A DNA stretch of 64,000 nt from Alphaproteobacteria bacterium (GCA_019241645.1 JAFAWQ010000022.1:1-64000); one strand, 5' to 3'. Positions 7,562 to 19,643 are shown, numbered from the stretch's first letter. Translations and numbers: made by a program. Notes: generated by a model from the letters alone, not told the origin.

Positions 7562-8239
7562 TCATGTATCAGACCTGAGCAGTTTCCTGAGAACTGCAGG
7601 AACTTCGGAGAAACAGTCGACGATGGCGTCGGCACCCAGATTGTGGACCGGTTCCGGCGTATAGCCGTAGGATAGCAGGGCCACAGGAATAGCAGCCGCT
7701 CGCGCGGTGGCAACATCCACGGCGCTGTCCCCGATCATGATTGCGCCGCCCTCCATTCCGCCAAGCTCCTGGACCACATGGGCCACGATTCGCCCATCCG
7801 GCTTGTTGAAAGCGTAACGGCCGGAACCGCAGATCACGTCGAAGTGACGCGCCAGACCCAGCGCTGCGAGAATTGGTTCCGTGAGAACCTGCGGCTTGTT
7901 GGTAAGCACGGCGAGACGGGCGCCCGATTCTCGCAGGCGTGACAGCGTTTCATCGACCTCTGGAAACGGTTGGCTGCCGTCTGCGATGTGTTCCCGATAG
8001 TAGGCGATGAACCGGTCCACCAGCCCGGGGAGCTGCTCCGCCGCGACAGGCTCGCCCGTTGCCGACATGGCTCGTTCGATCAATGCGCGGGCTCCGTGGC
8101 CAACCATATGGCGCAGGGTTTGTGGGTCGACCGTCGACCGGCGCTCGGAAGTCAGCACGGCGTTGAGCGCGCCGAGCAGATCGGGCGCTGTGTCCACAAG
8201 GGTACCGTCGAGATCGATAAGTACTGCGGGAGAGGCCAT
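7562..8239 (-). CDS. gph: Phosphoglycolate phosphatase (HAD family)
   Basis: 225 aa from the internal ATG (MASPAVLIDLDGTLVDT); ATGs up to 16 codons upstream are possible. HAD motif I is DLDGTLVDT, motif II LTNK, the motif III Lys lies in AFNKPDGR, and motif IV is MIGDSAVDV. The cap domain between I and II is helical, as in Gph. The enzyme removes phosphate from 2-phosphoglycolate, formed among other routes during repair of 3'-phosphoglycolate DNA ends. It is divergent from glmU across about 120 nt, which holds both promoters. Substrate assignment within the HAD family is less certain than the fold. Confidence 0.85.
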   Translation of the reverse strand: MASPAVLIDLDGTLVDTAPDLLGALNAVLTSERRSTVDPQTLRHMVGHGARALIERAMSATGEPVAAEQLPGLVDRFIAYYREHIADGSQPFPEVDETLSRLRESGARLAVLTNKPQVLTEPILAALGLARHFDVICGSGRYAFNKPDGRIVAHVVQELGGMEGGAIMIGDSAVDVATARAAAIPVALLSYGYTPEPVHNLGADAIVDCFSEVPAVLRKLLRSDT

Positions 8240-8360
8240 CGGCACACAGTGCCGGGTAACCATTTCGGCGGCAATATACGGTCGCAAATCGTCATTTTGC
8301 CCGAATCGGAGGGCACATTACCTCGACCAAGGACGGGCTTGGCGACCAGGAGCAAAGCGG

Positions 8361-9704
8361 GTGGCGGAGCGCGCCGGAATCATTCTCGCCGCGGGAATCG
8401 GCAGGCGGATGAAATCCGCCAAGCCGAAGGTGATGCATACGGTCGCCGGCCGCCCGGTGCTCGGCCATGTCATTGCTGCCATGCGCGAGGCGGGCGTCGG
8501 CCGCATAGTGGTTGTACGATCGGCCCAGGCCGATTCCGTTCGTGACTACGCCGCGAGCCTCGACGTCGCAACGGTCGTGCAGGAACAGCAACTAGGTACT
8601 GGTCATGCGGCGGCTTGTGCGATGCCTGCGCTGTCGGATTTTTCCGGTACTTTGCTGATCAACAATGGCGACATGCCGCTCGTCACTGGCCCAACATTCT
8701 CTTCGGTTTTTGCGGCGGCCGAAAAAACAGGGCTCGCCATCGCGGCTTTCCGCGCAAGTGAGCCAGGGGCCTACGGCCGGGTGATCCTAGATGCCGATGG
8801 ATACTTGGACAGGATCGTAGAACATAAGGATGCAACCGAAGCGGAGCGGGATGTCGATCTCTTCAACGCTGGTACGGTGGTGGCCAATGCGCCGGACTTC
8901 TTTCGTTGGGCGGCCAAGCTCGAGAAAACCAACGCGCAAGGCGAATTCTATCTCACCGACGTCCCCCTGATCGCAAAACGCGAGGGCGTGCGCTGCGCGG
9001 TACTGGAATCCGATGCCGTCGAAGTCATGGGCATGAACGATCGCGCCGAACTGGCGCAGGCGGAAGCACAGATGCAGACCCGGTTGCGGGCACGAGCGCT
9101 GGGGGCCGGGGTGGGAATGTTGGCGCCGCAGACGGTATTTCTATCGTGGGATTCTGTTCTTGAGGCCGACGTTTGGATTGGCCCGTTCGTTGTCTTTGGC
9201 CCTGGCGTGACAGTGCGGAGCGGAGCGGAAATTCGAGCGTTTTCCCATCTTGAGGGATCCATTGTGGAGCAGCGCGCTGTTGTGGGACCGTACGCCCGGC
9301 TGCGGCCCGGCGCCTCGATTGGAGAGGACGTGCACATCGGCAACTTCGTCGAGGTGAAAAACGCGCAGATTGAGAAAGGCGCGAAGGCGAATCACCTAAG
9401 TTACCTGGGAGATGCCCATGTGGGGCCCGGCGCAAATATCGGGGCCGGAACCATTACCTGCAACTACGATGGCTTCGTAAAGCATCCCACCCAGATCGGG
9501 GCCGGCGCGTTCATCGGTTCGAACTCCGCTCTGGTTGCCCCAATAGCAATAGAAGACGGCGCGGTGGTCGGCGCCGGCAGCGTGGTCACGCGCGACGTTT
9601 CGAAAGATGCTTTGGCCGTGGCCCGCGCGGAACAGAAGGAAATTTCAGGTTGGGCAGCCAGATTTAGAGTCCGCAAGACGGCGGAGAAGGCAAAGAGAGG
9701 ATAA
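8361..9704 (+). CDS. glmU: Bifunctional GlmU: glucosamine-1-P acetyltransferase / GlcNAc-1-P uridyltransferase
   Basis: 447 aa. GTG 8361 is chosen because AGGAG sits at 8348-8352. The N-terminal domain carries the nucleotidyltransferase signature LAAGIGRRMKSAKPKVMH and NNGDMPL; the C-terminal half is a left-handed beta-helix of hexapeptide repeats with PYARLRPGASIGE, HLSYLGDAHVG and GAGTITCNYDG. It makes UDP-GlcNAc for peptidoglycan and lipid A. It is followed directly by glmS, which makes the glucosamine-6-P that enters this route; the two genes abut (TAA then ATG), so coupled expression is likely. Confidence 0.97.
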   Translation: MAERAGIILAAGIGRRMKSAKPKVMHTVAGRPVLGHVIAAMREAGVGRIVVVRSAQADSVRDYAASLDVATVVQEQQLGTGHAAACAMPALSDFSGTLLINNGDMPLVTGPTFSSVFAAAEKTGLAIAAFRASEPGAYGRVILDADGYLDRIVEHKDATEAERDVDLFNAGTVVANAPDFFRWAAKLEKTNAQGEFYLTDVPLIAKREGVRCAVLESDAVEVMGMNDRAELAQAEAQMQTRLRARALGAGVGMLAPQTVFLSWDSVLEADVWIGPFVVFGPGVTVRSGAEIRAFSHLEGSIVEQRAVVGPYARLRPGASIGEDVHIGNFVEVKNAQIEKGAKANHLSYLGDAHVGPGANIGAGTITCNYDGFVKHPTQIGAGAFIGSNSALVAPIAIEDGAVVGAGSVVTRDVSKDALAVARAEQKEISGWAARFRVRKTAEKAKRG

Positions 9705-11534
9705 ATGTGCGGCATTGTAGGTATTGTGGGGACTGCGCCTGCCGCGCCCGCTATTCTCGAGGCGCTGCGACGACTCGAATATCGGGGCTATGATTCGGCC
9801 GGCATTGCCACCCTGGTCGACGGCAAGATCAACCGTCGCCGCTCAGCGGGCAAACTGTCCAAGCTCGCGAATACTCTGCAGGACGATCCGCTTCCCGGCA
9901 TTGTCGGCATCGGCCACACACGTTGGGCAACACACGGAGCACCGACGGAATCAAATGCGCATCCGCATGCTTCCGAACGCGTCGCCGTAGTGCATAACGG
10001 AATTATCGAGAACTTTCGCGAGCTTCGCGAAGAACTGACGGCCAAGGGTCACATCTTCGATTCCGAAACGGACACGGAAGTGGCGGTACATCTCGTGACC
10101 GATTGTCTGGATGAGGGACTTGATCCGGCGCACGCGGCAATCGAAGCCGCCAAGAGGCTCACAGGCGCCTACGCCATTGCCATGATCTTTCGAGGGGAGG
10201 AACAGCTTCTCATTGGCGTGCGGCATGGCAGCCCACTCGCGGTCGGCTATGGTCCCAATGAAGGCTATCTCGGCTCCGACGCCATTGCGCTGGCGCCTTT
10301 CACCAATCGTGTATCCTATCTGGAAGACGGCGACGTTGCGGTGGTTCGTGGCCCCGATATCCAGATTTTCGATAACGAAGGACGGCCAGCCAATCGCGAG
10401 ATCAGGATTACCAGCGCCTCTGCCGGCCTGGTCGACAAGGGTGGCTACCGTCACTTCATGGCGAAGGAGATCCATGAGCAGCCGGAAGTCGTCGGCCACA
10501 CGCTGTCTCATTACGTCGATCCGGAGACGCGTACCGTAGATCTGCGCGACCCTGCCGTGCTGGACGTGCTCGCCAGAGCCAGCCGGTTGACGATCTCGGC
10601 CTGCGGCACGGCGTTCTATGCCGGGCTTGTCGGCAAATACTGGTTCGAGCAACTGGCCCGCCTCCCGGTTGAAGCGGACGTGGCTTCGGAACTTCGCTAT
10701 CGGGAACCTGTATATCCCAGCGATGGAGTTGCGTTGTTCATCTCACAGTCCGGCGAAACAGCCGACACGCTCGCAGCGTTGCGCGACGCCAAGCATCAGG
10801 GACAGAAGACGATCGCGATTGTAAACGTGCCGGAAAGCACGATCGCACGCGAAGCGGACATGGTGCTGCCGACCTTTGCCGGTCCGGAGATTGGGGTTGC
10901 CTCCACGAAAGCATTTACATGCCAGCTCAGCGTGCTGGTTTGCCTGGCGATCGCCGCCGGACGCGCGCGAGACTCGCTTTCGCCTGCCGCGGAAAACGCG
11001 CATGTCACCTCGCTGCTTGAGACCCCCCGCCATATTGTCGATGCGCTGAAACAGGAACCCTCTATTGAGGCTTTAGGCCTGGAGGTGGCCAAGGCGCGCG
11101 ACGTTTTGTACCTCGGACGCGGCGTAAACTTTCCGATCTCGCTCGAAGGTGCCCTGAAGCTGAAGGAAATTTCCTACATTCACGCCGAAGGCTACGCCGC
11201 AGGCGAGATGAAGCATGGCCCAATCGCCCTAATCGACGAAAACATGCCGGTGGTGGTGATCGCACCCTGCGATCCGCTGTTCGAAAAGACGATTTCCAAT
11301 ATGCAGGAGGTGATGGCGCGGGGCGGCAAAGTGATCCTCGTTTCCGATTGCCGCGGTATCCAGCAGGCCGGAGAACGCGTTTGGAAGAGCATCGAGGTGC
11401 CGCAGGCCGATTGGCTGGCCGCGCCGCTTCTGCACGCCATTCCCATGCAGCTGCTCGCCTATCACACCGCGGTTGCCAAGGGCACCGATGTCGACCAGCC
11501 TCGCAACCTCGCGAAATCCGTGACTGTGGAGTGA
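9705..11534 (+). CDS. glmS: Glutamine-fructose-6-phosphate aminotransferase (isomerizing)
   Basis: 609 aa, the normal family length. The N terminus MCGIVGIVG supplies the Cys2 nucleophile of the class II glutaminase domain. Two SIS domains follow, with SACGTAFYAG and SQSGETADT in the first and GRGVNFPISLEGALKLKEIS in the second. The protein ends DQPRNLAKSVTVE, the usual GlmS tail. It makes glucosamine-6-phosphate from fructose-6-P and glutamine, the committed step to UDP-GlcNAc. No glmS ribozyme is expected or seen; the gene begins directly after the glmU stop. Confidence 0.98.
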   Translation: MCGIVGIVGTAPAAPAILEALRRLEYRGYDSAGIATLVDGKINRRRSAGKLSKLANTLQDDPLPGIVGIGHTRWATHGAPTESNAHPHASERVAVVHNGIIENFRELREELTAKGHIFDSETDTEVAVHLVTDCLDEGLDPAHAAIEAAKRLTGAYAIAMIFRGEEQLLIGVRHGSPLAVGYGPNEGYLGSDAIALAPFTNRVSYLEDGDVAVVRGPDIQIFDNEGRPANREIRITSASAGLVDKGGYRHFMAKEIHEQPEVVGHTLSHYVDPETRTVDLRDPAVLDVLARASRLTISACGTAFYAGLVGKYWFEQLARLPVEADVASELRYREPVYPSDGVALFISQSGETADTLAALRDAKHQGQKTIAIVNVPESTIAREADMVLPTFAGPEIGVASTKAFTCQLSVLVCLAIAAGRARDSLSPAAENAHVTSLLETPRHIVDALKQEPSIEALGLEVAKARDVLYLGRGVNFPISLEGALKLKEISYIHAEGYAAGEMKHGPIALIDENMPVVVIAPCDPLFEKTISNMQEVMARGGKVILVSDCRGIQQAGERVWKSIEVPQADWLAAPLLHAIPMQLLAYHTAVAKGTDVDQPRNLAKSVTVE

Positions 11535-11559
11535 CCACATCGTCTGCTAGTCTCGTTCG

Positions 11560-12279
11560 ATGCCCGAATCGGATATCGCTGCGCTGAAGCGTGCGGCTGC
11601 GGCACGCGCGCTGGAGTTCGTTCAGGAGGGCATGAAGCTTGGCCTCGGCACGGGGTCGACGGCAGAGGCTTTCCTTGAATTGTTGGGCGAGCGGGTCCGC
11701 GGCGGCTTGACGGTCATTTGTTCGGCGAGCTCTGAGCGCACGGCGCTGAACGCGAAAGATCGGGGAATTCCTATTGCTCCGCTCGCCGGACTTGCCCCAC
11801 TGGATCTCACAGTCGACGGTGCGGACGAAGCGGACCGCGATTTCAATCTCATCAAAGGTGGCGGAGGCGCATTGTTGCGCGAGAAGATCGTGGCGAATGC
11901 GTCGAACCGCATGATCGTTATTGCCGATGGATCGAAATTGGTGGAGCGGCTGGGCCGTTTTCCTCTTCCCGTCGAAGTCGCCGAATTCGGTCATGGCGTG
12001 ACAGCCGAAGGCATCCGTCGCTCGCTTCGAGAGTGCGGCCACGATGGCGTGGCTGTCGCCCTGCGTCAAAGCGGCGACGCTGCGTATCGGACAGACGGGG
12101 GAAATGTCATTTACGATTGCGCGCTCGGTAGCATTGCCCAGCCGAAACGCGTCGCGGATGCCTTGAAATCGATCACCGGTGTCGTGGAGCACGGCTTGTT
12201 CATTGATCTCGCCACAACCTTGATCGTGGCGCACACGTTTGAACGCATAGAAGTTCTGGAGCGGGCGAGGAATGCCTGA
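11560..12279 (+). CDS. rpiA: Ribose-5-phosphate isomerase A
   Basis: 239 aa. It has LGLGTGSTAEAFLELL, the DGADEAD motif and KGGGGALLREKIVA, which form the RpiA active site, plus VVEHGLFIDLAT near the end. It interconverts ribose-5-P and ribulose-5-P in the pentose phosphate pathway. The gene lies 25 nt after glmS and its 3' end overlaps the gor start by 8 nt, so the three are probably one transcript. The link to NADPH supply (gor) is plausible but inferred. Confidence 0.96.
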   Translation: MPESDIAALKRAAAARALEFVQEGMKLGLGTGSTAEAFLELLGERVRGGLTVICSASSERTALNAKDRGIPIAPLAGLAPLDLTVDGADEADRDFNLIKGGGGALLREKIVANASNRMIVIADGSKLVERLGRFPLPVEVAEFGHGVTAEGIRRSLRECGHDGVAVALRQSGDAAYRTDGGNVIYDCALGSIAQPKRVADALKSITGVVEHGLFIDLATTLIVAHTFERIEVLERARNA

Positions 12280-13663
12280 GAACGATTACGATCTCTTCGT
12301 CATCGGTGGCGGCTCGGGTGGCGTGAGGGCCAGCCGCATGGCCGCGCTGGCCGGCAAGCGCGTCGCGATCGCGGAGGAGTATCAGTTCGGGGGGACCTGC
12401 GTGATCCGCGGCTGCATCCCCAAAAAGCTCTTCGTCTATGCCAGCCAGTACGGCGAAGACTTCCAAGACGCCGCCGGTTTTGGCTGGAGCGTGCCGGAGC
12501 GGCGCTTCGACTGGACAACCCTAGTTGCCAATAAAGACAAAGAAATTGCAAGACTGTCGGACTTGTATGTTCAAAACGTCAGGAAAGCGGGCGCCGAGAT
12601 CTTCCTGGAACGCGCCGAGCTGATCGGACCGCATACACTCCGTCTGACAAAAAGCGGCAAGACCGTCTCGGCGCAGTATATTCTGATTGCAACCGGTGGC
12701 CGGCCGTCACACGACACGCTCGACATACCGGGTGTCGAACATTGCATCTCCTCTAACGATGCCTTCTATCTGGAGAAATTACCGCGCCGGATTATCGTGG
12801 TCGGCGGCGGCTACATCGCGGTTGAATTCGCGCACATTTTTCACGGTCTAGGCTGTGACACAACGCTGGTCTACCGCGGCGACAAGGTGCTTCGCGGCTT
12901 TGACGAGGACATGCGCGACTGTATTATGGAGGAGATGGCCCGCAACGGCTTGCGCGTCATCTGCAACCGGAACTTCAAGCGGATCGACAAGCGGGGAGAT
13001 GAACTCTTCGCCTTCACGGATCACAACGAGATAATCGAAACTGACGCAGTCATGCTCGCCATCGGACGCAGGCCTAACACGGACGGGTTAGGGATCGAGG
13101 GCGCCGGTGTCGCGCTAGGCCCTAAGGGCGAGGTCGTTGTAAATGAATATTCCCGGACGACTGTCCAGCATATCTACGCCATCGGTGATGTCACCAACCG
13201 GCTGCAGCTGACGCCGGTCGCAATTCACGAAGCGATGTGCTTCATCCGGACAGTGTTTGACAACAAGCCGACACCGGTCGATCATCGTCTCGTTCCCACG
13301 GCTGTCTTTTGCCGGCCGGAAATCGCGACGGTCGGGTTGACGGAAACGAAGGCACTACAAGCGGGCCATGCAGTAGACGTTTACAGTTCCACGTTTAAGC
13401 CGCTGAAGCACACCCTATCCGGGAGGGAAACCCGTTCGCGCTTCAAACTGGTCGTCGATTCCCAAACCGGGAAAGTGCTGGGCTGTCACGTCTTTAGTTT
13501 CGATGCGGCGGAGCTTGTGCAACTCGCTGCGGTGGCGCTCAAAATGGGGGCCACCAAAGATCAATTTGACGGTACGATAGGGCTTCATCCGACGGCAGCC
13601 GAAGAACTGGTAACCATGCGAACCAAGGCCTACTCCAAATCGCCCGCCGCTCCCTTGGCCTGA
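12272..13663 (+). CDS. gor: Glutathione-disulfide reductase
   Basis: 463 aa. The FAD-binding GGGSGG motif (residues 11-16) is followed by the redox-active disulfide [13 protein letters not shown], the NAD(P) domain [23 protein letters not shown], the second FAD motif [17 protein letters not shown], and the C-terminal HPTAAEE catalytic His-Glu. The GTCVIRGC form and the overall pattern are those of GR-type enzymes rather than dihydrolipoyl dehydrogenase. It regenerates GSH with NADPH in the cytoplasm. The start codon lies 8 nt inside rpiA. Confidence 0.94.
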   Translation: MPENDYDLFVIGGGSGGVRASRMAALAGKRVAIAEEYQFGGTCVIRGCIPKKLFVYASQYGEDFQDAAGFGWSVPERRFDWTTLVANKDKEIARLSDLYVQNVRKAGAEIFLERAELIGPHTLRLTKSGKTVSAQYILIATGGRPSHDTLDIPGVEHCISSNDAFYLEKLPRRIIVVGGGYIAVEFAHIFHGLGCDTTLVYRGDKVLRGFDEDMRDCIMEEMARNGLRVICNRNFKRIDKRGDELFAFTDHNEIIETDAVMLAIGRRPNTDGLGIEGAGVALGPKGEVVVNEYSRTTVQHIYAIGDVTNRLQLTPVAIHEAMCFIRTVFDNKPTPVDHRLVPTAVFCRPEIATVGLTETKALQAGHAVDVYSSTFKPLKHTLSGRETRSRFKLVVDSQTGKVLGCHVFSFDAAELVQLAAVALKMGATKDQFDGTIGLHPTAAEELVTMRTKAYSKSPAAPLA

Positions 13664-13706
13664 CGAAACCGCTCCCGTATATCCTTCGGGAAGAAGGAGT
13701 TTAGCC

Positions 13707-15086
13707 TTGCCGCAAACGTGGAGCCCGTCGAGCTGGCGTGGGAAGCCCGTCAGCCAAATGCCGGACTATCCAGATCCGCAGGCGCTTGCGGCTGTCGAGG
13801 GGCGGTTGAAAACGCATCCTCCTCTCGTTTTTGCAGGCGAGGCGCGAAACCTGACTGCGGCGCTGGCAGAAGTTTGCCAAGGCAAGGCCTTCCTGCTGCA
13901 GGGCGGCGATTGCGCGGAAAGCTTCGCCGAATTCCATCCTGACACCATCCGCGACACTTTCCGGGTGTTGCTGCAGATGGCGATCGTTCTCACCTTCGGG
14001 GCCGCCATGCCGATCGTGAAACTGGGACGCATCGCGGGCCAGTTTGCCAAACCGCGAACGGAGGACAATGAAACACGCGACGGCGTCACGCTTCCGTCCT
14101 ATCGCGGCGACAATATCAACGGCATCGAGTTTACGAGCGAGAGCCGCGCTCCAGACCCAAATCGTCTGATGCAGGCCTATGCCCAGTCGGCGGCGACGCT
14201 GAATCTCCTGCGGGCGTTCGCCAGCGGAGGTTACGCGGATCTGCACAACGTCCATCGCTGGACGCTGGGATTCATTGCGGGATCGCCCGCCGGCGAGCAG
14301 TACAAGGCCTTGGCCGAACGGATCAGCGAGACGCTCGGCTTCATGGAGGCGTGTGGGTTAACGCCAGAGGCCATTCCGCAGCTGCGAGGCACCAGCTTTT
14401 ATACCAGCCATGAAGCGTTGTTCCTTAATTTTGAGCAGGCGATGACGCGGATCGATTCCACCAGCGGCGAATGGTACGATACCAGCGCGCATTTTCTCTG
14501 GATTGGCGATCGCACACGCGATCCGGAAGGCGCGCATGTGGAATTCTGCCGGGGCATACGAAACCCGCTTGGGCTGAAATGCGGACCGTCATTGAGTGAA
14601 GATGCGCTCGTAAATCTGGCCGCGGCGCTCAATCCGGATAATAGACCAGGACGGCTGACACTGATCTGCCGCTTTGGGGCCGACAAGATCATCGAGAAAC
14701 TTCCGCGCCTTATCCGCGCCATTCAACGGGCGGGCGCGAACGTTGTCTGGTCCTGCGATCCCATGCATGGCAACACTATGCGCAGTCAGGGAGGTATCAA
14801 AACCCGGTCATTCGACCGCATCTTGAAAGAGGTGAAGAGTTTTTTCGACATCCATCGTGCTGAAGGGACGCACGCCGGCGGCGTGCATTTCGAGATGACG
14901 GGACAAAACGTCACCGAATGTCTCGGCGGCGCCCAGGCAATCTCGGAACAGGATCTTGCCTATCGCTACCACACGCATTGCGATCCCAGGCTCAATGCCA
15001 GCCAGGCGCTGGAACTCGCTTTCCTGATGGCTGAGAGTTTGCGCGCCGAGCGCATGAAAGACGCGCTGTTCGCGGCTTCCGCCTGA
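13707..15086 (+). CDS. aroG: Class II DAHP synthase (3-deoxy-7-phosphoheptulonate synthase)
   Basis: 459 aa starting with TTG 13707, which has AAGAAGGAG 7 nt upstream and yields the family N terminus [19 protein letters not shown]. Other signatures are [41 protein letters not shown] and [20 protein letters not shown], which include the metal-binding Cys, His, Glu and Asp positions of type II enzymes. It condenses PEP and erythrose-4-P as the first step of aromatic amino acid synthesis. The TTG start may lower translation. It lies 43 nt after gor. Confidence 0.96.
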   Translation: MPQTWSPSSWRGKPVSQMPDYPDPQALAAVEGRLKTHPPLVFAGEARNLTAALAEVCQGKAFLLQGGDCAESFAEFHPDTIRDTFRVLLQMAIVLTFGAAMPIVKLGRIAGQFAKPRTEDNETRDGVTLPSYRGDNINGIEFTSESRAPDPNRLMQAYAQSAATLNLLRAFASGGYADLHNVHRWTLGFIAGSPAGEQYKALAERISETLGFMEACGLTPEAIPQLRGTSFYTSHEALFLNFEQAMTRIDSTSGEWYDTSAHFLWIGDRTRDPEGAHVEFCRGIRNPLGLKCGPSLSEDALVNLAAALNPDNRPGRLTLICRFGADKIIEKLPRLIRAIQRAGANVVWSCDPMHGNTMRSQGGIKTRSFDRILKEVKSFFDIHRAEGTHAGGVHFEMTGQNVTECLGGAQAISEQDLAYRYHTHCDPRLNASQALELAFLMAESLRAERMKDALFAASA

Positions 15087-15118
15087 CTGTGGTCTGACGG
15101 ACGCGATTTGGAGGGGGT

Positions 15119-15850
15119 ATGGGGATTGCGCGGCTGCTGGCGAAAGGCTGGATCCTGTTTTGCAGCTTCGCAGGCGCTCTTGCCATCGCTCGTGAACTGC
15201 AATCGCACTTTGCGGTTGTTGCGGCGATAGAAGCAAGCGCCATTCCTGTCTTTCTTTTCGGAGCGATGGGCATCCTCTTTGTGGCGGGCTATGGTCTTTC
15301 GAGCGGTCACCTACTTTCCCGTTTCAAACCGCATCACCTGCTACCGCGCTTCAACGAAATCGTGTTCATCGTCTTTGCTGCGATCACCCTCGCAATGCAA
15401 CTGGCGCCTCAGCATGTTTTCACGCCGTTGCATGTCCTGGAAGCAGCGATGCGCTTTGCAGTGCCTGGCCAGCGAGCACTCGAGGACAATCTGGCGCGTT
15501 GTGGCGGCGGCGGAGCCGCCCAGACATTTGCGTCCGCTGTAAGCTGGCTGCTTGCTTTTATTTTTCTGGGCTCGGAGATTTCGCGGTTGCGTCTCGAAGC
15601 AGCGTTGGTGAGGCTTGAACGCAAGCGAAGAATTGAGCCGCTGGGCGCGTCCGGCATTGCATTGATGCTGGGAATCGCAGCGGTGTTGGGCCTGCAGCTT
15701 CTGTTCGTCGGCTCGCTATACCGGATTCTGCCCTGTCCCATTCTGACGGGACTGACCGGCTCTGTTTTGGCAGGTGCCGGGCCGCTCATGCTCGCCTACC
15801 TCGTCGCTGCTGCGCTGATAAACCTGGTCGCGATGCAGCCGGAGGGTTGA
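15119..15850 (+). CDS. Hypothetical multi-pass membrane protein
   Basis: 243 aa with about six hydrophobic spans (roughly residues 7-28, 38-60, 80-102, 136-156, 176-200 and 210-238). The central stretch has a polar loop with CGGGGA, and Arg/Glu-rich SRLRLEAALVRLERKRR lies before the fifth span. GGAGGGGG precedes the ATG. No family is recognised. It is downstream of aroG on the same strand (32-nt gap) and converges on the ABC transporter with only 4 nt between the stop codons. Confidence 0.75.
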   Translation: MGIARLLAKGWILFCSFAGALAIARELQSHFAVVAAIEASAIPVFLFGAMGILFVAGYGLSSGHLLSRFKPHHLLPRFNEIVFIVFAAITLAMQLAPQHVFTPLHVLEAAMRFAVPGQRALEDNLARCGGGGAAQTFASAVSWLLAFIFLGSEISRLRLEAALVRLERKRRIEPLGASGIALMLGIAAVLGLQLLFVGSLYRILPCPILTGLTGSVLAGAGPLMLAYLVAAALINLVAMQPEG

Positions 15851-15854
15851 CCTA

Positions 15855-17399
15855 TCAGCGTACAATCCGCCCTGCCAGCCAGTGGGCGGCTTCTTCTGGC
15901 GTGCGCTTGTCGCGATCGACCATGAGATTGGCCTGTTGCATGGCCGATAGATTTATCTTGCCGATGAGCGGCTTCAGCGCGGCTAGAAATCTCACATCGC
16001 CAGCCCTTTTGCCCGACACCAGCAGCATTGCGTCGTAAGGCGGCAGCGCCGATTTCGGGTCGGCGAGCAAGCGCAGATCGTATTGCGCGATCCGGCCGTC
16101 GGTCGAAAAGGCGGCGATCACGTCGACATCGCCGTCGCGCACCGCACGATACATGAAAGTCGGCTGGTAGGTGCGCTGTCTTGCGAAATTTAGCCCATAG
16201 CTATTGACCATGCTCTTCCATTCGGGCCGCGAGAAGAATTCGTAATCACCCCCGATTGTCAGGTTCGGCGCATAGACAGCGAGATCGGCGAGCGTGCGAA
16301 TGCCCAGTGTCTTCGCCCTGTCGCTTCTCATGCTCAGCACGTAAGCATTCTCGAAACCAAGAGAGCCCAGCGCGGTGATGCCGCGCGTGGTCCTCAGCCA
16401 CTGCGCGACTTGCATCAGCACGGGTTTGCGTCCCGGGCTGTCTGTCCGATGCATTTCATTGGCCCAGATCGTGCCCGAATAATCGACATATGTGTCAATC
16501 TCTCCCGAGGCCAGTGCCCGAAAAACTACCGTCGATCCAAGATCGGCGCGACGGGCCGTTCGAAAGCCGGCTTTGTGCAATCTATCCGCCAGCAGGGCGC
16601 TCAACGTGTATTGTTCTTCGAAATTCTTGGCGCCGATCGTCACCTCGGCAACGTCCATAGTTACGAGCGGGTACAGGCTCGCGGCGATAACAATCAGGAT
16701 GCCGCCCAAGGCCGCGATAAGGCGTTTACGTGACCTTCGTGAGAACCCCGTTTCCGCTATCGCAAGCAGACGGTCCACCACCAACGCCAATGATGCTGCG
16801 GCGACGCAGCCAAACAGGACGAACGCCCAGTTCTCCGTCTGCAGGCCGGTGAAGATGTAGTTGCCGAGGCTGGTCTGCCCCACCGGTGTAGAGAGCGTCG
16901 CCGTGCCGATCACCCACACTGCCGAGATTCGGATGCCCGCCATGATCACCGGCGCGGCCAGCGGCAGCTCGACCATGGTGAGCGACTGCCGCGAGGTCAT
17001 TCCCACGGCCCGGGCCGCGGTCTTAACCGCCGGATCGATACCGGAAAGACCTGCCACGGTGTTTCGCAGAATGGGAAGCATGGAGTACAAAGTCAGCGCC
17101 AATAGCGCGGGCAAGAAACCGAGCGCGGGAATACGCCATCCGAGCAAGGCAACGGTGACGTTCGAGGCTACCAGAAGAAGTGGATAGAACAGCGCCAGCA
17201 GCGCCAACCCCGGGATGGTTTGGACAATGCTCGCAATCGCCAACACTGGTCCGCCAAGCCTACGCGAGCGGGAGGCTGCAATCGCCAGAGGCAAGCTGAT
17301 GGCAGATCCCAGCAGAACCGCTGAAGCGCTGAGCACCACATGCTGGCCAAGATAGTCCGGCAGAAGCGCGAGCGCGGCCGCAAAGGCGTTGCCGCTCAT
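15855..17399 (-). CDS. Fused permease and substrate-binding protein of an osmoprotectant-type ABC importer
   Basis: 514 aa. Residues 1-215 are a MetI-type permease (LLGSAISLPLAI, PILRNTVAGL, the EAA-like loop AARAVGMTSRQSLTMVELPLAAP). A hydrophobic span at about 228-248 joins it to an OpuAC-type binding domain (EVTIGAKNFEEQYTLSALLADRL, DTYVDYSGTIW, DVIAAFSTDGRIAQYDL). Such fusions import glycine betaine, choline or related quaternary amines. The gene overlaps the ATPase gene upstream by 4 nt, which marks one operon. The binding domain is tethered to the outer face of the membrane instead of being free. Confidence 0.9.
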   Translation of the reverse strand: MSGNAFAAALALLPDYLGQHVVLSASAVLLGSAISLPLAIAASRSRRLGGPVLAIASIVQTIPGLALLALFYPLLLVASNVTVALLGWRIPALGFLPALLALTLYSMLPILRNTVAGLSGIDPAVKTAARAVGMTSRQSLTMVELPLAAPVIMAGIRISAVWVIGTATLSTPVGQTSLGNYIFTGLQTENWAFVLFGCVAAASLALVVDRLLAIAETGFSRRSRKRLIAALGGILIVIAASLYPLVTMDVAEVTIGAKNFEEQYTLSALLADRLHKAGFRTARRADLGSTVVFRALASGEIDTYVDYSGTIWANEMHRTDSPGRKPVLMQVAQWLRTTRGITALGSLGFENAYVLSMRSDRAKTLGIRTLADLAVYAPNLTIGGDYEFFSRPEWKSMVNSYGLNFARQRTYQPTFMYRAVRDGDVDVIAAFSTDGRIAQYDLRLLADPKSALPPYDAMLLVSGKRAGDVRFLAALKPLIGKINLSAMQQANLMVDRDKRTPEEAAHWLAGRIVR

Positions 17400-18163
17400 G
17401 GCGCCTCGCCGAACATCTGGGCCAATTGGTTGGCTCGGCGCCGTGGCGTGTCGATCATCGACTGCACGAAGCTGTCCGCCGGACGATCGAGCAGGGCTTG
17501 CGGTGTGCCGTTCTGTACGATTTCACCGCTCCGCATCACCACAATTCTGTCTGCGAGCAGCATCGCTTCCGTCATGTCGTGAGTGACAAGGATGGTGGTG
17601 ATGCCCAGTTGATCGTGAATGGACCGGTATTCGCTTCCTAGTTCGTCTCGAACCAGCGGATCCAAGGCGCCGAATGGCTCATCCATCAGCATGATCTTCG
17701 GCCGTGCCGCGAGTGCCCGCGCGATTCCCACCCGCTGTTGCTCACCGCCGGAAAGTTCGTGAGGAAGGCGGCCAGCGTAATGAGAAGGGTCGAGCCGAAC
17801 CAGCTTTAGAAGGTCCAAGACGCGGCTGTCGATGTCGGTGCGTCTCCAGCCGAGCAGGCCAGGCGTGATTTCGATGTTTTCCGCGACCGTCAGATGTGGA
17901 AACAGTCCGATGTCTTGAAACACAAACCCGATGTGCCGCCGCAACTGGACCGGATCGCACAAGGCCATATCCACTCCATCGATCTCGATGCGGCCGGCGG
18001 AGGGCTCGATTAGTCGGTTGACGAGAGACAGCATGGTGCTCTTGCCGCAGCCGGACGGGCCCACCAGAACAGCAAGTTCCCGATCTTCGATTGCGAGATT
18101 AACAGGGCCCAGAGCCGGTGGCCCACCACCATAGGTCTTGCTGATGTCCCGGAGCCGGATCAT
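17396..18163 (-). CDS. ATP-binding subunit of the osmoprotectant-type ABC importer
   Basis: 255 aa. Walker A GPSGCGKSTML, Q-loop VFQDIGLFPH, signature LSGGEQQRVGIARAL, Walker B IMLMDEPFGALDP, D-loop and switch His in TILVTHDMTEA are all present. It ends soon after the core, so the C-terminal CBS pair found in ProV or OpuCA is missing and any osmotic sensing must lie elsewhere. It is the first gene of a two-gene minus-strand operon with the fused permease-binding protein at 15855-17399. Confidence 0.92.
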   Translation of the reverse strand: MIRLRDISKTYGGGPPALGPVNLAIEDRELAVLVGPSGCGKSTMLSLVNRLIEPSAGRIEIDGVDMALCDPVQLRRHIGFVFQDIGLFPHLTVAENIEITPGLLGWRRTDIDSRVLDLLKLVRLDPSHYAGRLPHELSGGEQQRVGIARALAARPKIMLMDEPFGALDPLVRDELGSEYRSIHDQLGITTILVTHDMTEAMLLADRIVVMRSGEIVQNGTPQALLDRPADSFVQSMIDTPRRRANQLAQMFGEAP

Positions 18164-19606
<1,443 letters not shown>

Positions 19607-19643
19607 TATGGGTCTTGGGAGCTTGATCGAACCGGTAGCGTAG